A stretch of DNA of 64,000 bases from the NCBI GenBank assembly GCA_022570795.1, contig JAKUDP010000009.1, forward strand, positions 682,001 through 746,000, given 5' to 3'. Positions 55,719 to 64,000 of this stretch are shown here, in pieces. The stretch comes from Sphaerulina vaccinii. Taxonomy: Eukaryota; Ascomycota; Dothideomycetes; Mycosphaerellales; Mycosphaerellaceae. The notes under the pieces are model-generated. The model was not told the DNA's origin and did not search any database. It saw only the letters and a program-made list of their open reading frames with translations. The translations under genes were made by a program, and so were the position numbers. The first letter of the stretch is position 1; the number at the start of each line of letters is the position of its first letter.

Positions 55719-57708
55719 ATGACTACTAGCAATGGGGTTCCCAATGGTGTGCGCAGTCAAGACAGCCAGGTCAACGGATATCCTCGACGGCAAGCACAAC
55801 GTTCAGAGCTACGCCCAATGCCAGTGACCTCTGCGAACCGTGTAGACGTGGAAAGCAAGACATTACCACTTGGGAACGGCATCAATGGAGTCTCACATCA
55901 ACGTGATGATCTACTGAGCGCTTCGAACCCACAAGAGGATAATGTCAAGCCCAAGAAGAAGCTCATCCTCAATGCCTTTGTGGAGATGTGCTCTGGCCAT
56001 CAATCCCCAGGCCTATGGCGGTGAGCCTATTCATCTTCGGTCCACAACTCTACTCAAGCACTAAGATGACCATTCCAGACACCCAGACGATCAGTCCTCC
56101 GACTTCAACTCCCTCGAACACTGGACCTCCTTAGCCGAACTTCTAGAAGCAGGCCACTTCCACGGCATGTTCATAGCAGACGTCCTAGGCGGCTACGACA
56201 TCTACGGCGGACCCAAGAACCTTAGACCAGCAATCCAATCAGGCGCTCAATGGCCGGTCAACGAACCTCTCTCGGTAGTTCCAGCAATGGCCGCAGTGAC
56301 CAAATCTCTAGGCTTCGGAGTAACGATAAGTACCAGCTACGAACAACCCTATCACTTAGCTCGAAGAATGAGTACAGTAGACCATTTGACCAAAGGACGA
56401 GTGGGATGGAACGTCGTGACAGGATATCTGGACTCTGCGGCAAGAAACCTGACTAACGGTACCGATAAGCAATTAGAACATGATGAGAGGTATGCTGTTT
56501 GTGAAGAGTATATGAATGTTGTTTATAAGTTGTGGAATTCTTCTTGGAGATCTGATGCTGTGAAGTTGGATAGAATAAAGGGTGTTTATACCGATCCGAG
56601 TCTTGTAAGAGAGATCAATCATAAGGGGAAGTACTTTACTGTGCCAGGACCGCACTTTTGCGCGCCCAGTCCACAGCGTACACCGGTCATAATGCAAGCT
56701 GGGACTTCGCGAGCTGGAAAGGAATTCGCGGCGAAGCACGCTGAAGGTGAGCACCTAATGGTTGCTAGTGGCATGAATGGTACTGAACGATTCATCTAGC
56801 CATATTTGTCAGCGCCCATGCCCCGTCTAGTGTGGCGAAGTCGATATCGGATATTCGAGCCAAGGCTGCAGAGCTAAGTCGTGATCCAAGTCGAGTCAAA
56901 TTTCTGGCTAAGTTCGCGCCCGTATTGGGTCGAACGCAAGAAGAAGCGGAAGCCAAGTACCGGGATTACATCCAGTATGGTTCTTATGAGGGCGCCTTGG
57001 CATTGTTCGGAGGCTGGACAGGTGTTGATATGGCACCATATGGTAAGTTGAAAACAATGTGCTCAAGTGCATGTTGAACATGCATTGCTGACCTGCTCTT
57101 TCTTAGGTGACGATGAAGAGCTGAGATATGTCGAGAGCAATGCTATTCGAAGTTATATTGAAGGCCTCCTGAAGAGTGCACCTGATGTGAATGGCGGAAA
57201 GTGGACCAAGAAGACTCTAGCCGAGCACATCATGGTTGGCGGGCTCGGCGTCACTTGTGTTGGTACACCTGCAAAGGTTGCTGATGAGATGGAGCGATGG
57301 GTGAATGAAGCCGACGTGGATGGCTTCAACATCGTAAGACATATGCTTGTTCGGCCATTTGAAACCGCCCGCTGACCATGGACCAAGGCCTACGCACTGA
57401 TGCCACAGACATTTGAAGATGTGATTGAGTTGTTGATACCAGAGCTTCGTAGGCGTGGACTGTTCTGGGACGGCTACGCGGTGCCAGGCGGCACGTATCG
57501 CGAAAATCTCTTCGAGAAGCAAGGTCAGCATGAGCCATTCGCGGATCACCCTGCAGCGAAGATGATATGGCGGCCATCGTCGAAGCATGTAGGCTTTGCA
57601 TTAGGTGCCAATAGTAGCATCCATGCTCATGCAAATGGGGCCATGGACTTCAAGGAGCATCTAAGGGAAGAAGACTTGATCGATCCGACAGCTATGCAGC
57701 TTGGCTGA
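55719..57708 (+). CDS. Bacterial-luciferase-like FMN-dependent monooxygenase (NtaA/SnaA/DszA family)
   Basis: Five exons (55719-56020, 56079-56746, 56800-57042, 57107-57333, 57388-57708) join in frame to 586 residues, with canonical GTGAGC, GTAAGT and GTAAGA donors. After a variable N-terminal extension of about 90 residues the family body begins: KKKLILNAFVEMC, WRHPDDQSSDF, GMFIADVLGGYDIYGG, GVTISTSYEQPYHLARR, GRVGWNVVTGY and PVIMQAGTSRAGKEFAAKHAE. These belong to two-component monooxygenases that use reduced FMN on substrates such as nitrilotriacetate, streptogramin or sulfur heterocycles. The substrate here is unknown. The C-terminus extends about 50 residues beyond the usual end. The start lies only about 130 bp from the RIP island, so its promoter may be heterochromatin-influenced or partly replaced. 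Confidence 0.85.
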
Positions 57709-57982
57709 ACCTTTACCGGTCTTGAAATTGTGTTGTGCGCCTCAATTCCTATGTTGTGTTTGTTGTTGAGCAACTCCCGGAGCGTCGATACATCGCCTTT
57801 GTGCATGTATATGATCGTGTGGATTAACGGTCCGGTCGTTTCGAATACAGCATATTTGCCCAAGAATAGCTTGTGAGGTGCATCTATTCCTGTAGTCCTG
57901 AATGAATTGGACTCCTTGCAGACATGATACCTGAGGTCTCGATCATCATCGATACCATGGGTGTGGCAAAGCGGTCTGCTTC

Positions 57983-58291
57983 TCATGTCGCGGCCGGTCG
58001 CCGAATCCGGATGGGCCCTGTGACTTCTGCTGGACCAACATCGCCCACGGACAGGCCTTTCTGCACGATCTCGCACTGTCCATGTTCGCGAAGGGCCCAG
58101 GCAGCTTCTCGAATGTCCGGCATAGCGTCTCGCCACTCGCCGAAACCCAGCTGCTTGAGCTCATCTGCAGTCAAGGCGCGGGCAACTTCTGAAGGACAGA
58201 ACGTTTTCGGAGGCTCTCTTCTCTGTAGGAAGTCCTCGAGGTGGTGTTTCAGAATGTTACCAGCCTCGTCAGCTACTCCATCGTCGGGCAT
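57983..58291 (-). CDS. DUF3253 family protein
   Basis: Single exon, 102 residues. It contains FCPSEVARALTADELKQLGF, WRDAMPDIREAAWALREHG and a C-terminal GPIRIRRPA, the order of conserved blocks in the DUF3253 winged-helix-like family found in bacteria and fungi. The function of the family is not established. There is no signal peptide. It converges with the luciferase-like gene, leaving 274 bp between the stop codons. Confidence 0.8.
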   Translation of the reverse strand: MPDDGVADEAGNILKHHLEDFLQRREPPKTFCPSEVARALTADELKQLGFGEWRDAMPDIREAAWALREHGQCEIVQKGLSVGDVGPAEVTGPIRIRRPAAT

Positions 58292-59370
58292 GGTCGTTTC
58301 TCCCTGGCCACACAGCCAGGAGTGTTGCTAGCAAGTGCCGTGCTGTATGGCCGTTTTCTTCGCTACCGGCTCATCAGCATCAAAACAGTAGGGCACTGCA
58401 GGAAGCCGTGGCAGTGGAGCACCGAAGCCGATCAGGGCACGACAGGAAGGAAGAAGCAGCAAGCTACAGCAGTCTGCAGCTGATGGTGAAGCACGCTGTT
58501 GCACGCACAAGTTGCAAGGAAGACAGAGTGGAGGTTAGATCATGCTGACAAAACGTGCGTCTCCACCCACGACACGGCTGTGTTACAGAAAGGGCCTAGC
58601 ACAGGTTTGAGTGTGGAATCCCAGCTTCGATCTGAAACACTGGCCTCAGCGCCTCAGTTCTCCCGAGAGAGCGAGGGTCGCGATGGCGGCAGGACAACGA
58701 TGCTTTCGCCAATCTTTCGCCATGTTGTAGGAGGCCTGCTCAGTTATTTTGATTTGCCTCGGGGACTGTTACGAACCCTTTTCATTCGGACGGTATATGG
58801 TATATATGACATGGTATATATGACATTCTGTGCTGTATAACAAAGCGCCGGTCGATCGGGTGTGTCGTGCATCTCTGGGCGAGCTTTTTTGCCTTTGCGC
58901 CCCGCCTCTTCACATCCACGAGGGCTATATATAGCATCGTCCACCAGTCTGTCGCGCGCCTGAGAGCTTTGGCTGAGCGAGTGAGCAACGGCCTGCGAGA
59001 CGGCGGCTCCCGCGCAGTAATCTCACCGACGGCAGCGCAGAAGAGAAGTGGGCAAGTCTCACGTTCAGCTGGTCTGAGAAATTGCGAGTGGTGTCTGTTT
59101 AGAAGAGCAGGACGGAGAGTCAAGAGAGTGCAGGACGTTGAAACCTACCGTTTCGACTCGAGCGCGGCGAGACGTTTGCTGGGGACGCGGACCGGACTGG
59201 ACTTCTGGTTTGGCTGGCTGTCAGGCTAGCATCACTGTCGCAGCAAGCAAGCAAGCAGCAAGCAGGAAACGAGCAGCAAGCCGCTTTTAGGTGGTGTACG
59301 GCGGTAGCACATACGGGGCCATAGTGCAGACTGCACAAAGACAGCCACGGTGCGCTGTGAGAGGGAAACG
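58292..59370. other. Intergenic region with short simple repeats
   Basis: No gene is supported between the DUF3253 start (minus) and the SH3 gene (plus). It has a small direct repeat of GGTATATATGACAT-like sequence near 58797-58828 and a CAGCAAGCAAG-rich stretch near 59239-59280, probably in the 5' leader of the SH3 gene. Confidence 0.4.
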
Positions 59371-60630
59371 ATGGCAGAAGTCATGTCGGCGGCATCTGCA
59401 CCACACCAACACACGACCGAGAGCTCACCGTCGCCTGCATCGTGTCCGCTGTCGACGCAGCAAGACCAGAGCGAAGCCATACCCTCGAGGACTATGTCGC
59501 AAAGGTCTCAGAAACGATCGACTCGATCAGAGCGAGCTGGAGACCGTCGACGCTCATCCCAAGCATCAATCACATCGAACAAGAGGATGTCGCAGTCGCA
59601 GTCGCAGCAACAGGCGCAACCTACAGCCACAACACTGACAGATCGATCTCGCCCACAGTCAGCAGTGTTGCCAGCGTTTACATCCAGCTTGTCATATGCG
59701 CTCGTACGCGACTTTGCATATCCCGCATACCATCCGATGCACTTTGGTGGTTCCGGTGAGGAAGAGGCGGATGCGAGTACGCCTGCTGGGTGGGATGCAG
59801 GTCGACGCATGTCAGAGAGTGCAGAAAGCAGTACATCGGGCGGCAAAGGGTGGCATGCTGGTCCGTGGGGTGGTGATGGTGTCTTGTATGGTGATCCAGA
59901 TCAAGACATGGAGCCGCTGCCAAGCACCGCGTTTGGTACGGCAGGAGATGATTGGGGCGACGATGAGACGTCGTTCAAAGTGAACAAGCACAGGAAAAGC
60001 AGGTCATTCCATGATATACCCAACTACGAGCGTGGACGAAGGAGAGAGTCGCAAGGAAGGAGCAGCAGGCAGGAGGAAGGTTCACAGTCGCAGCAATATG
60101 ACCCGGCTGGACGCGAGGCACTACGGCAGAGCAGAGGCTTCCAACTGTCTGAGAATGGCGAACGACTACCTCGCAGGGACTCACATTTCGCGACCACTCT
60201 ACCGAATCGCAGCTTCCACACATCGCAACCAGTGGACCCGGATTCAGATCTCCCACTAGATGCTGAAGCGTCTGAACATCACTCACCTCAGAGAGAAAGC
60301 ATGGGACCCGAGGACGAGGAGCTGTTTGCCGGACCTTCATTGGCGCTTTACGGCTTCGAACCAGAGAACGAGAACGAGCTCCGATTGACAGAGGGAGAAG
60401 TCATCATGGTGTCATATCGTCATGGCCAGGGCTGGCTGGTGGCGGAGAAGGCCAACGGCGATCAAGGCTTGGTACCTGAAGCATATGTACGACTGCTACG
60501 AGACATTGAAGGATGGGACGAGGAGACTGGGCAATTCATTGAAGGTGATCCGTTTAGTCCGGAAGCAGCTGGACCGGATACAGAAGATGTCACAACGCCG
60601 ACTGGAACAGGCCTTTCCATCAACAGCTAG
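59371..60630 (+). CDS. SH3-domain protein, Skb5/Nbp2-like
   Basis: Single exon, 419 residues from the ATG at 59371. The first 300 residues are low-complexity, rich in Ser, Gln, Arg and acidic residues. One SH3 domain lies near the C-terminus (about 322-376): ALYGFEPENENELRLTEGE, then GWLVAEK and GLVPEAYVRLL, carrying the ALYDF-, WW- and P-x-x-Y-like ligand-binding positions. A single C-terminal SH3 after a disordered region resembles fission yeast Skb5 and budding yeast Nbp2, adaptors that bind PAK kinases or phosphatases in stress and cell-wall signalling. The orthology is inferred from architecture only. Confidence 0.8.
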   Translation: MAEVMSAASAPHQHTTESSPSPASCPLSTQQDQSEAIPSRTMSQRSQKRSTRSERAGDRRRSSQASITSNKRMSQSQSQQQAQPTATTLTDRSRPQSAVLPAFTSSLSYALVRDFAYPAYHPMHFGGSGEEEADASTPAGWDAGRRMSESAESSTSGGKGWHAGPWGGDGVLYGDPDQDMEPLPSTAFGTAGDDWGDDETSFKVNKHRKSRSFHDIPNYERGRRRESQGRSSRQEEGSQSQQYDPAGREALRQSRGFQLSENGERLPRRDSHFATTLPNRSFHTSQPVDPDSDLPLDAEASEHHSPQRESMGPEDEELFAGPSLALYGFEPENENELRLTEGEVIMVSYRHGQGWLVAEKANGDQGLVPEAYVRLLRDIEGWDEETGQFIEGDPFSPEAAGPDTEDVTTPTGTGLSINS

Positions 60631-62216
60631 GCCCATGAGAGGGTCAAGGGCAGTTCACATTGAATCTTGATGACTTGTCTCCTACTCGAATACGACTTAC
60701 TCTATTGCACTATCAACGAGTCGCTACGCTCAATACGCCTATGCTATGCAGTCGTTATCAACTGCAGTCCAGTGCATCCGAGCGCGACAAAGACCTAAGT
60801 GACAGCACTATATCTCACTTCGTCACTTCCGGAGCACTTCTACCTCATCGAGGCGATCACAATCAGCATCGCTGGTGCAGAGGCCAGGCCTCGGACCTTT
60901 CAGCGCTGTCCTACCGGCAGTTGCTGGGAAGCGTAGAAGACCATTGCTTTTGTTGGGCTGTCGCTCACGCGCTGACGTCGAGCCTACATGTCAGCTCTAA
61001 AGCCTTCAGAAGCATAAGTCGATACAGATTCAAGGCAAGCTACAGCGATCTGGAGTGTGATAGCTGTGCTGGAAGAAAGCTCTGAGCGCTGAATGCTTGC
61101 CACCCAGCCTGCAAACGTACAGGGAGGCCTGGGTAGTGTCAATGCAGTATTGATCTCCAGCATAGGACCATGTCTTGATGTCGGTATAGGATCCAACCAA
61201 TCGACCTCATGTCATTGTGCGACGATTAAGAAGGCCGCGCGTCGGAATGCTCTATCTACTGAAAAGCATCCCTGACTCAGTCCATGCATTGGACTTACAG
61301 CATGTCTGTATGATCATGTAGAGCGACATACCATGAGTACAGGTTGTGGAAGCCCTCGGATTCGCAAGATTGCCCAGTGTGCCTTGCGTTCAATTTCTTC
61401 GAAGCTTTAAGGTATTCTCAGAAGCCTTCCGAGCGAAGAACGAGCAAGACACGCGCGACGAGCTTGATGGTGCAAAGAGAGAAGATGGGTTTCATTGGTG
61501 CGATGCTTGGACGTGACACGAGAGACTACACTTATCGAACGGGTCGTAGGCAGGCGGTATGTATGTTGCAGACAGCACACTGGCTTGCCTACTGACTTCT
61601 TGATAGAAGTATGAAGCATCAGAATCCAAACTCACAATCGCTGTGCCAAGATTACTGCTGGGCTTATCCCAGTAAGTGAATTATGTCAGCCCACATTCAT
61701 ACAACCTTTGTTATCATTCAGTCCTTGGAGCACTCTAGCGGACACTGAGCTGTCATACTTGCTTGTCTGTCGACTCACGAGCGCGGTGCTGCCGTTTATG
61801 CGGAGCGCAGCAAGCGATGCAGTAAGTATCTCTGGAGTCCGACTGGGAGATGCGAACATAATGTCCCCAACTCAATTAGCGTAGTAGCTAGTAGCAGTGA
61901 AGAGCCTAGTTGAGATGGACATGAGCGTCTCCAACATCCCGTGAGGAAACATAAGCACACCGTCGGCACTTTGACGAGCGCAGTGTCTAGCAGCAATGGA
62001 GAAACTTGGAAGCCATGATCGGCGTTTCCGCATACGACTACATACCTATACCACGCAGATTGGACTTGTTGTTGCAAAAGCCCGCAATCGGCCGCGGACC
62101 CAGGACTCGAATTCCACCAGTAAGAGGTCCTGAAGTTCTGGAGTCACCTACTCTAATGAAGTACTGGAATCACACCGCAATGCAGCTTCTACTGCAGTAG
62201 CGTGACGCATGATGCA
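60631..62216. other. Gene-free intergenic stretch
   Basis: Only short frames with no domain or splice support on either strand. Base composition is ordinary, with no RIP signature. I see no repeat or RNA gene. Confidence 0.4.
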
Positions 62217-63050
62217 TCACAAGGATGAGGATGTACTCTGCGCATGCTGCCAGATGGACACTAAGTCCGAGTCTTTGCCAGCCTCGTGTGTTCGTTCTGG
62301 TCGATAGCGCTCTACAGGCACAAGTGCGTTTGCTGTGCTCTCAACCGACTTCGCAGAAACAACCACGCCATCCGCATCGTATTCTACGTCCTGACCAGGT
62401 CTTCGCAGGAGCTCTGTGTAAAGCTCAGCAGAAAGTCCATGCGGTGGTCCTCCATTTTTCGGGGGCTTATGCAGTGGCCATTCGAGGCATATGAGATGCC
62501 CCCCAGGAGCAAGCAGCTCCCTCATTCTTCTGGCCCACGCAGGCCGGAGCTCCTGAGGCAATGCACAAAGGAACGTGTAATCGAAGATCAGGTCGAAGTC
62601 GCCACCTCCCGTTGCTGCCAGGAAGCCATCCTTGAAGAAGTCGCCAACAATGAATTCGGCCTTCCCACGCCCCATCTGCTCATTCACCACGCGATACGTA
62701 TCAGTATTTCCAGACTCCTGCCGAAGCTTCTCCGCAGCTTCTATGGCACTCTCGGACCCATCCACACCATAAGTGTCAAAACCTAGAGACGCCAGCGACA
62801 GCACATCATACCCACGGCCGCAACCGGGAACGAGAGCCCTGGCTCGCTGCCCTGTGGCTTGATTTCTGACACCAATCGCATCTGTCTTCGAGGTTACGGC
62901 ATCCTTCAAGGCTTGTGACGGACCTGCACGATCCCAAGGAGTCACGGACTGTTTCCAGAGCTCATCCCAGCCACCGATATGTTGTCCGGCAGGTCGACTG
63001 TCGAACGTCTCCTGGAGTTTTGAGTAAACAGGAGGCTTGGTGGAAGCCAT
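62217..63050 (-). CDS. SAM-dependent thiol methyltransferase (TPMT family)
   Basis: Single exon, 277 residues from the ATG at 63050, chosen because the preceding 63 in-frame codons lack family features. The opening WDELWKQSVTPWDRAGPSQAL (residues 28-48) is typical of the TPMT/thiol-halide methyltransferase family. SAM motif I is LVPGCGRGYD (73-82), followed by GVDGSESAIEAAE and the LICLEWPLHKPPKNGGPP block. It would transfer a methyl group from S-adenosylmethionine to thiols, sulfide or halides in the cytosol, often for detoxification. The substrate is inferred from family membership only. Confidence 0.88.
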   Translation of the reverse strand: MASTKPPVYSKLQETFDSRPAGQHIGGWDELWKQSVTPWDRAGPSQALKDAVTSKTDAIGVRNQATGQRARALVPGCGRGYDVLSLASLGFDTYGVDGSESAIEAAEKLRQESGNTDTYRVVNEQMGRGKAEFIVGDFFKDGFLAATGGGDFDLIFDYTFLCALPQELRPAWARRMRELLAPGGHLICLEWPLHKPPKNGGPPHGLSAELYTELLRRPGQDVEYDADGVVVSAKSVESTANALVPVERYRPERTHEAGKDSDLVSIWQHAQSTSSSL

Positions 63051-63749
63051 AGCTGCGCAAGATCTTGTACTGCAACCAAGGAGCCGACTGTAGCCCTTCA
63101 GCTGTCGCCACAGCAGCACTTGACTTCTACGAATGATCGCAATGGTGCTGACTGATACGATACGGCTTGGTGTGCTCCGGACCGATGAGATCAATGCCTC
63201 TTTATGATCACCTGCTTCCACTGCTATTCCTATCCTCAATCACGCTCAAAGCACCAGGTGGCGTTCCCAGATTCTTGGTATTTGCGATCTCAATCCCAAT
63301 GACAGCAGTGCAATGCAGTCCAACACCAAACGGATATGTTCGGTAAAGATGCCGTCCAAAGGTGGGGAGTGATTGTACACTACGCTCCGATATCGGCCCA
63401 CTTTCATCAACAAGCAAAACGGAACTCGGCATACACATGCAGCCAACGACCACTACTATGGAGCGCACCAAAGCGATCGTAGGCCATCAGAAACGAGCGG
63501 CACTGGCTGCCGCTACGATTGTCGAACTAGTAAGTAGCCTTGACAGCCTCACGACTACTCATCAGCACATTCCCTCATCTTCGTGGCATCAAATCTATAT
63601 GTGGCGGCACAACAAACGCCCATTTTGCGTATCGTACTTATCGCTCCACGTCGATCGTTGATGACGGCATGTACATTCAAGAAGGCAATATCACTGCATA
63701 GAACTCTACCACGAACCCTGCGGCAGTTCGCAGCTTACAAAAGTCAAGC
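63051..63749. other. Divergent intergenic region
   Basis: It lies between the methyltransferase start (minus) and the partial gene at 63750 (plus). Short frames near 63208-63661 show nothing recognisable. Probably both promoters. Confidence 0.4.
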
Positions 63750-64000
63750 ATGAGCCAAGATCACGACTCAGACACATCGAAGTCGGACCCAGAAAAGGAA
63801 AATCTGGAGCAAATAGAAAAGCAGACATCATTGGAGCATGATCCGAACCGTACCTTCACCGCAATTACCAAAGAAGCAGACCTTGAAGTCGGCGCAGCTC
63901 CAGTCAACAGTGAGCAAGTCTTGAAGCTAGGGAGACGAGGACGAAATGACTCAACTTCAACTCGATCCTCTGAGGATACTCAACGCACTGCATCGGATGC
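63750..64000 (+). CDS. 5' end of a gene truncated by the window end
   Basis: From the ATG at 63750 the frame is open to the last base of the window (83 codons). The peptide begins MSQDHDSDTSKSDPEKENLE and stays hydrophilic and charged, with RTFTAITKEADLE and STRSSEDTQRTASD. There is no membrane segment yet. A charged, Ser/Thr-rich N-terminus like this is common at the start of fungal membrane transporters and of nuclear regulators, so the product cannot be named. Confidence 0.5.
   Translation, partial: MSQDHDSDTSKSDPEKENLEQIEKQTSLEHDPNRTFTAITKEADLEVGAAPVNSEQVLKLGRRGRNDSTSTRSSEDTQRTASD

Noticed and set aside
1..64000. CRISPR arrays, rRNA or tRNA genes
   Set aside because: No regularly spaced identical short repeats, rRNA-like conserved blocks or cloverleaf-forming sequences with A and B boxes were recognised by eye. 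A tRNA scan would be decisive.

Overview
The window looks like nuclear DNA of a filamentous ascomycete (Pezizomycotina), most likely a Dothideomycete near the Mycosphaerellales. This is inferred from short introns (about 50-60 bp) with GTRNGN donors and CTRAC branch sites, gene families typical of plant-associated fungi, and a 21-kb AT-rich island with the C-to-T (CpA to TpA) signature of repeat-induced point mutation (RIP). I cannot name the species.

Layout. 0.8-3.2 kb: a small secreted six-cysteine CS-alpha-beta (defensin-like) peptide and a POT/PTR2 peptide transporter. 3.2-9.3 kb: a poorly coding stretch with degenerate tandem repeats and decaying copies of one small gene family, whose intact member is at 8698-9282. 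9.6-14.2 kb: a family-of-unknown-function protein with an F-box-like start, a secreted M28 aminopeptidase, an acidic small protein between two 42-bp direct repeats, and an unrecognised three-exon gene. 14.8-19 kb: a protein kinase-like gene broken at the DFG position, then a divergent pair made of an acetolactate decarboxylase-like protein without the zinc-binding histidines and a ketopantoate reductase. 20-34 kb: two small hypothetical genes, an FAD monooxygenase, an MFS transporter of the allantoate-permease type, a GH28 pectinase, a membrane-anchored aspartic-protease-like protein and an F-box/LRR-like protein.

34.35-55.59 kb is the RIP island and has no intact gene. A Ty3/Gypsy element (about 35.25-55.38 kb, minus strand) is interrupted inside its reverse transcriptase by a second, 13.6-kb Ty3/Gypsy element (38732-52354, minus strand). 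The inner element has 114-bp LTRs and a TTTAG target-site duplication. A palindromic segment carrying a 35-bp inverted copy of the outer LTR end forms the right edge.

55.7-64 kb: a luciferase-like FMN monooxygenase starting about 130 bp from the island edge, a DUF3253 protein, an Skb5/Nbp2-like SH3 protein, a TPMT-type thiol methyltransferase, and the 5' end of an unidentified gene cut by the window end.

Functionally the genes fit nutrient acquisition and plant interaction (peptide uptake, extracellular aminopeptidase, pectin degradation, flavin monooxygenases). They do not form an obvious biosynthetic cluster. Exon boundaries were inferred by eye from splice consensus and reading-frame continuity. 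Family calls rest on motif recognition, not on searches.
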